Assembly: GCA_016791325.1 (NCBI GenBank)
Contig: JAEUMU010000236.1
Location: 1 to 6,579, forward strand
Length of the DNA stretch: 6,579 nucleotides
Direction of reading: 5' to 3'
From: Hyphomonadaceae bacterium
Lineage (GTDB): Bacteria; Pseudomonadota; Alphaproteobacteria; Caulobacterales; Aquidulcibacteraceae
In this document: positions 1 through 5,500 of the stretch, piece by piece
How positions within the stretch are numbered: the stretch's first letter is position 1
How the letters are laid out: each line of letters opens with the position of its first letter
Program-made: the position numbers and the translations under genes
Notes under the pieces: model-generated
What the model saw: the letters and a program-made list of their open reading frames with translations, nothing else
The model's database searches: none
Told to the model about the DNA's origin: nothing

Positions 1-211
1 CCAGCAGATGCAGCAGCGCCACGAAGCCGGCATCGTCGGCCGCGCGTTCGCTGATCACCAGCCCGACATTGGCCGCCCCCGCCACCGCTGCAGCCACGGC
101 CTCGCGATCACCCAGGGCGGCGGCGTCGATGACGTCCAGCCCGAACCCCTCGCCAACCTCGCGCGCGGCGGCGCTATCGGCGGCGGCGGCAAGGACATAA
201 CCGTTGGACAT
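1..211 (-). CDS. Unidentified protein, N-terminal 70 residues (cut by window edge)
   Basis: An open minus-strand frame begins at ATG 209-211 and runs off the left edge without a stop, giving 70 residues. The start is supported by an AGGGGGA Shine-Dalgarno-like stretch just upstream. The protein begins MSNGYVLAAAADSAAAREVG and is very rich in Ala, Gly and Val. The order of a hydrophobic strand (residues 4-11), a helix-like stretch, LDVIDAA (25-31), a second helix and NVGLVIS (48-54) is compatible with an alternating beta/alpha fold, and loosely recalls a short-chain dehydrogenase in which the glycine-rich motif is absent. I do not recognise the family, and the fold remark is inference. The gene is divergent from the mliC-like gene, with a 122-nt gap that shows no promoter I would defend on either strand. 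Confidence 0.55.
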   Translation of the reverse strand, partial: MSNGYVLAAAADSAAAREVGEGFGLDVIDAAALGDREAVAAAVAGAANVGLVISERAADDAGFVALLHLL

Positions 212-333
212 GCGTTCCCCCTGAAGGCGAATGGTAGGGCGCGCCGCGCGCACGGGGCAAGCCAAAGCGCCTGGAGGTTTCGCAACCGGGCCAAGTTGCA
301 CTAGAAAGCGCTTGGCCGCCCTAGGAGATTCGC

Positions 334-672
334 ATGCGCTTCGCCATCGCCCTGATTGCACTCGCCGCGCTTGGCGCATGCCGAACGCCGTGCCCGACGC
401 CGTATTCCGGACCCACGACGCTGCAATTTGAGTGCGAGGACGGGTCTGACCTTACCGTCACGTTCAGCCGCAATCCCGATCTCGCGACCATCGCCGAGGA
501 GGGCTACACCACGCTCACCCTGCCAGCCAGCGCGAGCGGTCCGGGCTATCGCTATTCAGGCGGGGGCGCTGCGTTCCGCTCGCGCGGCGCAACTGTCGGC
601 TGGACCCGCCCCGGCGTGCAGGAGACGATTTGCCGCGAACGAGCCGAGGCGGCCCGCGTAAGAGCGGGCTAG
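334..672 (+). CDS. MliC/PliC-family lysozyme inhibitor lipoprotein
   Basis: A 112-residue predicted lipoprotein. Residues 1-15 form a short signal peptide ending in a lipobox (LGAC), with Cys16 as the lipidation site. The rest matches the MliC domain: a start at FECEDGSDLTVTF (32-44), the Ser-containing SASGPGY loop (66-72), the second loop AFRSRG (80-85), and a C-terminal TICRE (98-102). Cys34 and Cys100 probably form the family's disulfide. Known members sit in the periplasm or membrane and block C-type lysozyme by inserting a Ser and a Lys into its active site, protecting peptidoglycan. Here Ser68 is kept, but the expected Lys appears to be Arg84 and the usual aromatic residue before it is Arg82, so inhibition is inferred, not certain. 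AGGAGA at 323-328 sets the start, 5 nt upstream. The stop codon overlaps that of the convergent hemerythrin gene. Confidence 0.83.
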   Translation: MRFAIALIALAALGACRTPCPTPYSGPTTLQFECEDGSDLTVTFSRNPDLATIAEEGYTTLTLPASASGPGYRYSGGGAAFRSRGATVGWTRPGVQETICRERAEAARVRAG

Positions 673-684
673 CCGCCCTTACGC
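656..684. terminator. Hairpin centred on the shared stop codons of mliC-like and hemerythrin genes
   Basis: GCGTAAG (656-662) pairs with CTTACGC (678-684), then comes a one-base A.C mismatch (663/677), then GCGG (664-667) with CCGC (673-676), closing a 5-nt loop GCTAG that holds both stop codons. In the minus-strand RNA the mismatch becomes G.U, giving a continuous 12-bp stem. There is no U-tract on either side, so this may be a factor-dependent terminator, an RNA 3'-end stabiliser or a barrier between converging polymerases rather than a classical intrinsic terminator. Confidence 0.5.
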
Positions 685-1169
685 TTCATTAGCGCCGCTT
701 TGCGCTGCGCCATTTGCGCGCCGAGTTCTTCGAGATCGAGATCGGCCTTCTTGGCTTTGGCGAACATGCCGTCGCGCTGTTCTTCTTCTTTGACGTGATG
801 CTTGATCATCTCGGAGAGCACTTTGACCTTGGCGTCCCAGTGGTCGTCGCCGGGCTTGCCGGATTCGATCTCTGCGATCAGCTTTTCGGCGCTGGCATGC
901 TCGACATCGGCTTCGTCCATCATGTCGTCATCAATGCCGGCCTCACGGCAAGCGGGGTAGAAAATCTCTTCCTCGATTTGGGTATGCACGCGCAGCGCCA
1001 GGCAGATCTGGTTGGCGAGCTTTTGCTTCTTTGGCCCGCTGTTGGTGTTCTCGAACTCTTCAAACCAGCCTTCCACTTCGCGATGATCATTCTTGAGCAA
1101 GGCAATGGCGTCCTGTGCTGATTTGGCGGTTGCCTTGGCTTTGCGGGATTCGGCGTGCGTCACGGCCAT
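669..1169 (-). CDS. Hemerythrin (HHE) domain protein
   Basis: A 166-residue soluble protein with no signal peptide, forming one hemerythrin-like four-helix bundle. Visible iron-ligand candidates are His29 (KNDHREVE), His62 with Glu66 (HTQIEEE), His91 (DVEHASAE) and His125 with Glu129 (HHVKEEE), the pattern expected for a di-iron HHE cation-binding protein. The tail (137-166) is Lys/Ala-rich and helical. The family binds O2, NO or iron, and bacterial members are often tied to oxidative or nitrosative stress. The frame is open a further 35 codons upstream, but ATG 1167-1169 is chosen because GAGGAG lies 6 nt before it and the similarity begins after it. An EcfG-type promoter directly upstream suggests stress induction. 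The gene lies 53 nt downstream of the CPBP gene on the same strand, so read-through from that gene is also possible. Confidence 0.9.
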   Translation of the reverse strand: MAVTHAESRKAKATAKSAQDAIALLKNDHREVEGWFEEFENTNSGPKKQKLANQICLALRVHTQIEEEIFYPACREAGIDDDMMDEADVEHASAEKLIAEIESGKPGDDHWDAKVKVLSEMIKHHVKEEEQRDGMFAKAKKADLDLEELGAQMAQRKAALMKRKGG

Positions 1170-1175
1170 GATACG

Positions 1176-1181
1176 CTCCTC
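1176..1181 (-). promoter_or_regulatory. Ribosome binding site fixing the hemerythrin start
   Basis: GAGGAG on the minus strand, 6 nt before the ATG at 1167-1169. It rules in this start over the upstream in-frame start at 1274, which would lie inside the end of the CPBP gene. Confidence 0.75.
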
Positions 1182-1206
1182 ATCGGGGTGAACTTTGTGG
1201 CGTGAG

Positions 1207-1232
1207 AACAGCGCGGGCGCCGCTAAGGTTCC
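1207..1232 (-). promoter_or_regulatory. EcfG/SigT-type promoter of the hemerythrin gene
   Basis: On the minus strand GGAAC (1232-1228) is followed after 17 nt by TGTT (1210-1207). The EcfG consensus is GGAAC-N16-17-CGTT, so this is a match with one change at the first, less conserved -10 base. The predicted transcript starts near 1200 and would have a leader of about 30 nt. The -35 lies in the last codons of the CPBP gene, so the hemerythrin gene can be switched on independently of it. It is a motif match only. Confidence 0.6.
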
Positions 1233-1951
1233 GCTCGCCGCCACAGGAACGCAGCCCAAGGCAGGATCGCGCACGCGCCGATCCAGATCAGCGGCAGCAG
1301 CTGGCCGCCTTCAATGTCGACCAGCTTGATGGCGCCCTGCACGGTCGCGTGAACAAGCGCGGCGGGCCAGATCGTGCGGCCGCCCAGTTCGTAAAGCTGC
1401 GCCAGAGGCGCGCACGTGACGATTGAAAGCATCAACGAGGCGGCCGCGATCGCCGGCGGCATGGAGAAGAACAACGCCATATGCACGAGCGCGAAGGGGC
1501 CGATCGAGAGCAACACCGCCCGCCAGAACGCGCGCGTGGCGCGAATGCGGCCAAACACGAAGCCGCGAAACACGAGTTCCTCCGCCAGACCCGCCTGAGC
1601 AAGCAATCCCGGGATCAGCCAAAGCCAATCGGCGCGCAGGCTGAGCGTTGCGCCGCTGGCGCGCGCCGCCAGCGGCAGGCTAGCGATCAGCGCCGCGGAG
1701 ATGACGGCGGCGGCCAGCAACCCGCGGCACGCCGGCGCGTGCAGCCCGAGTTCACGCAGCGACCGCAAAAAAGCGCCGGAAAAGAGCAAACGATCGGCCG
1801 TCAACGCCGCCGCCAGCACCAGGGCGGCGATGATCAGGCCCGCTTCGCCGCGATAGCTGTGCAGAAGCTCCGCCGCCCCGGCCATGAGCGTATAGAGCAA
1901 CGCCGTGACGGCGAGCAGCCGAAGCCAAAAATGGCGGACGCAAGCGGGCAC
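1223..1951 (-). CDS. CPBP (CAAX/Abi) family intramembrane metalloprotease
   Basis: A 242-residue integral inner-membrane protein with about seven or eight hydrophobic segments (roughly 9-30, 37-54, 76-96, 108-122, 144-160, 165-185, 194-210, 216-237). The family's catalytic motifs are in order: EELVFRG, giving Glu124-Glu125 and Arg129; FALVH, giving Phe153 and His157; and HATVQ, giving His201. These residues bind the metal and activate water in glutamate-dependent intramembrane proteolysis. The last motif ends in Gln205, where Asn is common. Substrates cannot be read from the sequence; relatives process prenylated proteins, bacteriocins or membrane anchors. The longest start is a GTG at 1949-1951, without a clear ribosome binding site; a predicted promoter so close upstream would make it leaderless. 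An internal ATG at codon 23 is a possible later start, but would cost the first membrane segment. Divergent from ettA. Confidence 0.87.
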   Translation of the reverse strand: MPACVRHFWLRLLAVTALLYTLMAGAAELLHSYRGEAGLIIAALVLAAALTADRLLFSGAFLRSLRELGLHAPACRGLLAAAVISAALIASLPLAARASGATLSLRADWLWLIPGLLAQAGLAEELVFRGFVFGRIRATRAFWRAVLLSIGPFALVHMALFFSMPPAIAAASLMLSIVTCAPLAQLYELGGRTIWPAALVHATVQGAIKLVDIEGGQLLPLIWIGACAILPWAAFLWRRAEP

Positions 1952-1955
1952 GCCT

Positions 1956-1985
1956 GATTTGTCCGACGGCGTCGGGCGCCGTCAA
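1956..1985 (-). promoter_or_regulatory. Candidate housekeeping promoter of the CPBP gene
   Basis: On the minus strand TTGACGG (1985-1979) matches the Caulobacter -35 TTGACGS exactly. After 15 nt comes GACAAATC (1963-1956), which fits six of eight positions of GCTANAWC. The spacer is one base longer than the usual 10-14. Transcription would begin at about the GTG start codon itself. Confidence 0.4.
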
Positions 1986-1991
1986 GCGGCC

Positions 1992-2020
1992 TCGACGCGG
2001 GGCGGCGGCGTGGCTATATC
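1992..2020 (+). promoter_or_regulatory. Housekeeping (sigma-70/73 type) promoter of ettA
   Basis: TCGACGC (1992-1998) matches six of seven bases of the Caulobacter -35 TTGACGS. After 14 nt, GCTATATC (2013-2020) is a full match to the -10 GCTANAWC. The expected start near 2027 gives a leader of about 25 nt before the ettA ATG, and there is no coding sequence in between. Confidence 0.7.
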
Positions 2021-2038
2021 CCGCGCTCCCACTTCAGC

Positions 2039-2043
2039 AGGAA
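2039..2043 (+). promoter_or_regulatory. Ribosome binding site fixing the ettA start
   Basis: AGGAA lies 8 nt before the ATG at 2052-2054. The frame is open a further 49 codons upstream, but that extension would begin upstream of the ettA promoter and inside the oppositely oriented CPBP gene, and has no counterpart in EttA. Confidence 0.65.
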
Positions 2044-2051
2044 CGCGACCC

Positions 2052-3722
2052 ATGGCGGCCCAACCGGCGCAATACATTTTCACGATGCAGGGGCTCACCA
2101 AGGCCTATCCGGGCGGCAAGAAGGTGTTTGAGAACATCTGGCTGTCGTTCTTCCCGGACGCCAAGATCGGGGTTGTCGGCGTCAACGGCTCCGGCAAATC
2201 CACGCTGCTGAAGATCATGGCCGGGCTGGACAGGGATTTCACCGGCGACGCCTTCGCGATGGCCGGCACCAAGATGGGCTATCTGGAGCAGGAACCCCAG
2301 CTCGATCCCGCGCTCACCGTGCGCGAGAATGTCGAAAGCTGGTGCGCGGAGAAGAAGCTCGTAACCCGCTTCAACGAAGTCAGCATGGAGGTGGGCGAAA
2401 ACTACACCGACGAACTGATGGAAGAGATGACGAAGCTGCAGGAGCAGATCGACGCCGCGGACGCTTGGGATATCGATTCAAAGATCGACATGGCGATGGA
2501 TGCGCTGCGCTGCCCGCCGGACGATAGCGGCGTGGAGAAGCTCTCCGGCGGGGAACGCCGCCGCGTGGCGCTCTGCCGGCTGCTGCTCTCCAAGCCCGAC
2601 ATGCTGCTGCTGGACGAACCCACCAACCACCTCGACGCTGAAAGCGTGGCTTGGCTGCAGCATCACCTCGAACAATTCCCGGGCTGCGTGATCCTGGTCA
2701 CCCACGATCGCTACTTTCTCGATCAAGTGACAAAATGGACGCTCGAACTCGATCGCGGCCGCGGCAATCCTTACGAAGGCAATTATTCGGCCTGGCTTGA
2801 GCAAAAGGCCAAGCGCGCGGAGCAGGAGCAGAGCGAAAGCGCAGAGCGCAAGAAGGCGCTGGCGCGGGAGCTCGAATGGGTGCGCCAATCGCCCAAGGCG
2901 CGGCAAGCCAAATCGAAAGCGCGCCTGGCGCGCTATGAGGAAATGGCGGCCGAGGCCGAGCGCGAAAAGCAGACGTTCGCCACCATCCAAATCCCGCCTG
3001 GGCCGCGCCTGGGCCAGAATGTGATTCAATTCGAGGCGCTGAAGAAGGGCTTCGGCGATAAGCTCTTGATCGACGGCCTCACGTTCAAGCTGCCGCCGGG
3101 CGGCATCGTCGGCATTATCGGGCCGAACGGCGCCGGCAAGTCCACGCTTTTCCGCATGATTACCGGCCAGGAAAAGCCGGACGCCGGCGCCATCACCATC
3201 GGCGATAGCGTCAAGCTCGGCTATGTCGATCAATCCCGCGATGCGCTCGATCCCAACAAGTCGATCTGGGAGGAGATTTCCGGCGGGCTCGATGTCCTGG
3301 TCGTCGGCAATCGCGAAATTCCATCGCGCGCTTATGTGTCGAGCTTCAATTTCAAAGGCGCCGATCAGCAAAAGAAGGTCGGCCAGCTTTCAGGCGGTGA
3401 GCGCAATCGCGTGCATCTGGCCAAAACGCTGCTCACCGGGGCCAACGTCCTGCTGCTCGACGAGCCTACCAACGATCTCGACGTTGAAACGCTGCAATCG
3501 CTGGAGGCGGCGCTGGAGGATTTCGCCGGCTGCGCCGTGGTGATCAGCCACGATCGCTGGTTTCTGAACCGTCTGGCCACACACATTCTGGCGTTTGAAG
3601 GCGATAGCCACGTCGAATGGTTTGAAGGCGATTTCGATAGTTACGAGGCCGACAAAATGCGCCGCCTCGGCGTCAGCGAGATCATCCCGAGCCGGATCAA
3701 GTTTCAGAAATTCGGGCGCTAG
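2052..3722 (+). CDS. ettA: Energy-dependent translational throttle protein EttA (ABC-F ATPase)
   Basis: A 556-residue cytoplasmic ABC-F protein, one residue longer than E. coli EttA. The first ATPase domain has Walker [10 protein letters not shown] (43-51), an arm insertion around 95-140, signature LSGGE (164-168), Walker [13 protein letters not shown] (184-195, catalytic Glu189) and H-loop His218. A charged coiled-coil linker, the P-site tRNA interaction motif, spans about 242-320. The second ATPase has GPNGAGKST (357-365), LSGGE (446-450), [12 protein letters not shown] (466-477, Glu471) and His500. All catalytic residues are present. The E. coli protein binds the ribosomal E site and, depending on ATP/ADP, gates the first elongation step. 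There are no membrane segments, so this is not a transporter. The short arm, the length and the C-terminal [15 protein letters not shown] end favour EttA over Uup or resistance ABC-Fs. It has its own promoter and ends 9 nt before the convergent ODP gene. Confidence 0.95.
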   Translation: MAAQPAQYIFTMQGLTKAYPGGKKVFENIWLSFFPDAKIGVVGVNGSGKSTLLKIMAGLDRDFTGDAFAMAGTKMGYLEQEPQLDPALTVRENVESWCAEKKLVTRFNEVSMEVGENYTDELMEEMTKLQEQIDAADAWDIDSKIDMAMDALRCPPDDSGVEKLSGGERRRVALCRLLLSKPDMLLLDEPTNHLDAESVAWLQHHLEQFPGCVILVTHDRYFLDQVTKWTLELDRGRGNPYEGNYSAWLEQKAKRAEQEQSESAERKKALARELEWVRQSPKARQAKSKARLARYEEMAAEAEREKQTFATIQIPPGPRLGQNVIQFEALKKGFGDKLLIDGLTFKLPPGGIVGIIGPNGAGKSTLFRMITGQEKPDAGAITIGDSVKLGYVDQSRDALDPNKSIWEEISGGLDVLVVGNREIPSRAYVSSFNFKGADQQKKVGQLSGGERNRVHLAKTLLTGANVLLLDEPTNDLDVETLQSLEAALEDFAGCAVVISHDRWFLNRLATHILAFEGDSHVEWFEGDFDSYEADKMRRLGVSEIIPSRIKFQKFGR

Positions 3723-3724
3723 GA

Positions 3725-3754
3725 CCGGGGCTCACGCGTTCGGCGCGAGCCCGG
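3725..3754. terminator. Hairpin between ettA and the ODP gene
   Basis: CCGGGGCTC (3725-3733) pairs with GAGCCCGG (3747-3754) with one bulged G, then an A.C mismatch (3734/3746), then CGC (3735-3737) with GCG (3743-3745), closing a GTTCG loop. In minus-strand RNA the mismatch becomes G.U. It begins 2 nt after the ettA stop and includes the TGA of the ODP gene. No U-tract follows directly; plus-strand RNA has only a weak T-rich run near 3761-3767. Likely marks the ends of both transcripts. Confidence 0.45.
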
Positions 3755-4442
3755 CCGCAAGTTCTTTCAGCGCCTTCGCGCCGTCGCCGCTGAACGATGA
3801 ACCGTGCATGAGGGCCAAGGTGCGCGGCTGCAGCGCGGCCAGGCGCTCGAGCGTGGCGTTGGTGTTCGGCGCCATCGACATCGCGTGAAACATCCGCTCG
3901 GCGGCAAGCGCCGGCCCTACCACGTCGTCCTCGATCAGCGCCGGCCCGTTCCCGGTGTGAGTGAACAGGTCGCCGCAGAGCAGCGTGCCGGAATGCTCTT
4001 CCAGAAAGACGCCCGCCTCCCAGCCATGAGGCACGTGCGGCGTAAACAGAAACCGCACGCGCTTTCCGCCAAGATCAATTAGCTCCTCATCGGCCAGCGC
4101 GCGGGGCGGGCGGTCGGCGAGATCGTTGAGCGAGACATCGCAAGCAATCTGCCCATGCGCCACTTGCGCACGCGGGGCCGCCGCCAGCCACTGATTCATC
4201 GATCCGCACTCATCGGCTTCCACATGGCCGAAACTGATCCAGCGCAGTTTATCGAGCGCAATCAGGCGCTGCGCCGCTTCGCAGACCAACGGAAACATCG
4301 CCCGCGGCCCGCAATGAAACAGCATCGGCTCCTCGGCGCGAATGAGGAATTGGTTGAACGTGAAGCCCTGCGGCGTCACCTCCGGCACGAAGGTCGAGAA
4401 GCGGAAAATGTCGGGCGCGATTTCGTGCGTGGTTGTGTTCAT
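3732..4442 (-). CDS. Stand-alone di-iron metallo-beta-lactamase-fold protein (ODP/flavodiiron type)
   Basis: A 236-residue cytoplasmic protein made of a single metallo-beta-lactamase-fold domain. Instead of the hydrolase motif HxHxDH it has HVEADECG, giving His73, Glu75 and Asp77. With His139 (TPHVPHGWE), Asp158 (LLCGDLF) and His213 (LMHGSSF) this is the full ligand set of flavodiiron proteins, with nearly the same spacings (61, 18 and 54 residues between ligands, against about 62, 18 and 60). Such oxygen-binding di-iron domains reduce O2 or NO, or sense O2. There is no flavodoxin or rubredoxin domain here, so a separate electron donor would be needed for catalysis. ATG 4440-4442 has AAAGGGG 7 nt upstream. 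The gene lies downstream of the TonB-like gene but beyond a terminator, so it is probably transcribed separately; no promoter was convincing. Confidence 0.85.
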   Translation of the reverse strand: MNTTTHEIAPDIFRFSTFVPEVTPQGFTFNQFLIRAEEPMLFHCGPRAMFPLVCEAAQRLIALDKLRWISFGHVEADECGSMNQWLAAAPRAQVAHGQIACDVSLNDLADRPPRALADEELIDLGGKRVRFLFTPHVPHGWEAGVFLEEHSGTLLCGDLFTHTGNGPALIEDDVVGPALAAERMFHAMSMAPNTNATLERLAALQPRTLALMHGSSFSGDGAKALKELAAGLAPNA

Positions 4443-4501
4443 CGGCTAGCCCCTTTGACCCGTTTACGCGATGCCGCAGTCCAATTGAGGCGCTGCCGCA
4501 C

Positions 4502-4516
4502 AGTTCGTCCCGAACT
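4502..4516. repeat. Perfect inverted repeat AGTTCG-TCC-CGAACT
   Basis: Two 6-bp arms (4502-4507 and 4511-4516) separated by 3 nt, about 60 nt upstream of the ODP gene start. It could be an operator for a dimeric regulator or a small leader hairpin. No known regulator is assigned. Confidence 0.4.
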
Positions 4517-4543
4517 CAGCACCCGATGAAACACGCGGTCAAG

Positions 4544-4558
4544 CGCCCCGGCGGGGCG
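4544..4558. repeat. GC-only inverted repeat CGCCCC-GGC-GGGGCG
   Basis: Two 6-bp arms (4544-4549, 4553-4558) around a 3-nt centre. It lies between the TonB-gene terminator and the palindrome at 4502. There is no U-tract on either strand. In GC-rich DNA such short repeats arise easily, so its meaning is unclear. Confidence 0.25.
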
Positions 4559-4581
4559 GGCGCGGCGCTTTGGTGCGACGC

Positions 4582-4612
4582 AAAAAGGCCGCGCAGCTGG
4601 CGCCGCGCGGCC
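4582..4612 (-). terminator. Intrinsic terminator of the TonB-like gene
   Basis: Read on the minus strand, GGCCGCGC (4612-4605) pairs with GCGCGGCC (4594-4587). Three more inner pairs (G.U, G-C, C-G) close a GCCA loop, for about 11 bp in all, followed at once by TTTTT (4586-4582). It starts 23 nt after the TAA stop of the TonB-like gene. Stem, loop and U-tract are all of classical form. Confidence 0.85.
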
Positions 4613-4635
4613 GATCTTGCCGGCGTTTCCTAGCC

Positions 4636-5370
4636 TTACCCGCGCAGGCGCGCGCTGCGGTGCGCGGGTTCTTCCGCGATGCGGAAAACGACGCGCAGAT
4701 TCACCGGCGTGCCGGCGGCGTTGCTGCCATCCGCCAAAGTGGGCGCATGTCGGAAGGCCCGGGCGACGCGCAGCGCGGCGTTGCCGAACCCTGGCGTTTC
4801 CTCGACGCGTTCGCAATCCAGCGTGCCGCCATTCTCCACCATGCAGCTCAGGCGTGCTTCGCCTTCACGGCCGCGCTCTAGTTGGTTTGCGGGATAGAAG
4901 GCCGAGAGCCGCCGCGGGGTTGGCGTGGAAGCCCAAATCGGACGGCGAGGCGCGGGCACGATGATCTCATCATCGTTCTGCGCTTCAACGCTTGCCGGCG
5001 TGACGCCGATGGTTTGCTCCGGCACGGCAGCGGTGCTCGGCGCCGGTGTGCGGCGCGCAGGCGTGGCCGCGCGTGGTTGTGCGCTGGCGGGGGCGGATGT
5101 TGCACTTGCGGGATCGGCCTCGATGTCTGCGCTCTCGGCTGTCGTCGCCGCGCCTGGCGCCAGCGGCGCAGCGCGTGGGTAATCATCGGCATACGTGTCG
5201 GTGTAGGCCAATTGCGCATTGTTCTGCGCGGGGGCCATGTTCTGCCACACATAATAGCCGCCGCCGATCAGCAGCGCCGCCGCTGCGGCCGCGATTAGCC
5301 ATTTTCCGCCGCCGCCGCCCTTGTGTGTGGACCGAATTTTCGACGCGCCACGAACTGGGTCTTCGCTCAC
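4636..5370 (-). CDS. TonB-like protein with single membrane anchor and TonB C-terminal domain
   Basis: A 244-residue protein of TonB layout. A short basic, glycine-rich cytoplasmic stretch (11-23) precedes one membrane helix (about 24-42, WLIAAAAAALLIGGGYYVW). A periplasmic linker rich in Ala, Pro, Ser and Thr (about 46-150) leads to a TonB C-terminal domain (about 153-233) with LSCMVENGG, Cys176 and Cys186, GFGNAALRVARAF (195-207) and the final strand VNLRVVFRI. TonB carries proton-motive energy from ExbB/ExbD to outer-membrane receptors, but no exbB, exbD or receptor gene is nearby and the canonical SxxxH motif in the anchor is not evident. It may therefore be a TonB-domain protein with another envelope role. 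The start is a GTG, 5 nt after AGGAGA; the frame is open upstream without similarity. An EcfG-type promoter precedes it and an intrinsic terminator follows. Confidence 0.8.
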   Translation of the reverse strand: MSEDPVRGASKIRSTHKGGGGGKWLIAAAAAALLIGGGYYVWQNMAPAQNNAQLAYTDTYADDYPRAAPLAPGAATTAESADIEADPASATSAPASAQPRAATPARRTPAPSTAAVPEQTIGVTPASVEAQNDDEIIVPAPRRPIWASTPTPRRLSAFYPANQLERGREGEARLSCMVENGGTLDCERVEETPGFGNAALRVARAFRHAPTLADGSNAAGTPVNLRVVFRIAEEPAHRSARLRG

Positions 5371-5375
5371 GTTCG

Positions 5376-5381
5376 TCTCCT
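5376..5381 (-). promoter_or_regulatory. Ribosome binding site fixing the GTG start of the TonB-like gene
   Basis: AGGAGA on the minus strand, 5 nt before the GTG at 5368-5370. This decides the start against the open 54-codon upstream extension, which has no ribosome binding site and would run over the predicted promoter. Confidence 0.7.
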
Positions 5382-5417
5382 GAAACTGATGTGGTTGAGG
5401 CAACCCGCTCCCGCTCG

Positions 5418-5443
5418 AACGCCAGGGAGATGCGGGGGGTTCC
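5418..5443 (-). promoter_or_regulatory. EcfG/SigT-type promoter of the TonB-like gene
   Basis: On the minus strand GGAAC (5443-5439), a 17-nt spacer and CGTT (5421-5418) give an exact match to the alphaproteobacterial general-stress consensus GGAAC-N16-17-CGTT. The expected start near 5411 leaves a leader of about 40 nt with a good ribosome binding site. The spacing equals that of the hemerythrin promoter. Confidence 0.65.
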
Positions 5444-5484
5444 GTTGCTGCGGGCCTTGTTTGGCCAATCCGGCGGGTTCGGGG

Positions 5485-5500
5485 CGTGACTGCGGTCACA
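5485..5500 (-). promoter_or_regulatory. CRP/FNR-like palindrome upstream of the TonB-like gene
   Basis: On the minus strand TGTGA-N6-TCACG fits nine of ten bases of the CRP half-site consensus TGTGA-N6-TCACA; the perfectly symmetrical core is GTGAC-N4-GTCAC. It lies about 42 nt upstream of the EcfG -35, a position usual for an activator of another nearby promoter or a remote regulator. It can also fold as a hairpin flanked by GGC/GCC, so a role at the 3' end of the hydrolase mRNA is an alternative. Confidence 0.4.

Noticed and set aside
300..307. ACTAGAAA as a possible -10 box for the mliC-like gene
   Set aside because: Only six of eight bases fit GCTANAWC and no -35 of the right type lies 10-14 nt upstream.
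1170..1274. A 35-codon N-terminal extension of the hemerythrin protein
   Set aside because: It would start within the CPBP gene and run over the EcfG-type promoter; the ATG at 1167-1169 has GAGGAG in place.
1905..2051. A 49-codon N-terminal extension of ettA
   Set aside because: It overlaps the divergent CPBP gene and the ettA promoter, has no similarity to EttA, and the ATG at 2052 has a ribosome binding site and gives the family length.
2478..3371. A 297-codon open frame on the minus strand inside ettA
   Set aside because: It is antisense to an unmistakable ABC-F gene, with leucine/arginine-rich low-complexity translation and no start signal.
1223..3722. ettA beside a CPBP (Abi) membrane protease as an antiphage or bacteriocin immunity pair
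   Set aside because: The two genes are divergent with separate housekeeping-type promoters, EttA is a widespread translation factor, and no toxin, bacteriocin or other defence gene is near.
4536..4542. TTGACCG on the minus strand as a -35 box for the ODP gene
   Set aside because: It fits six of seven bases of TTGACGS, but no acceptable -10 follows at the expected distance.
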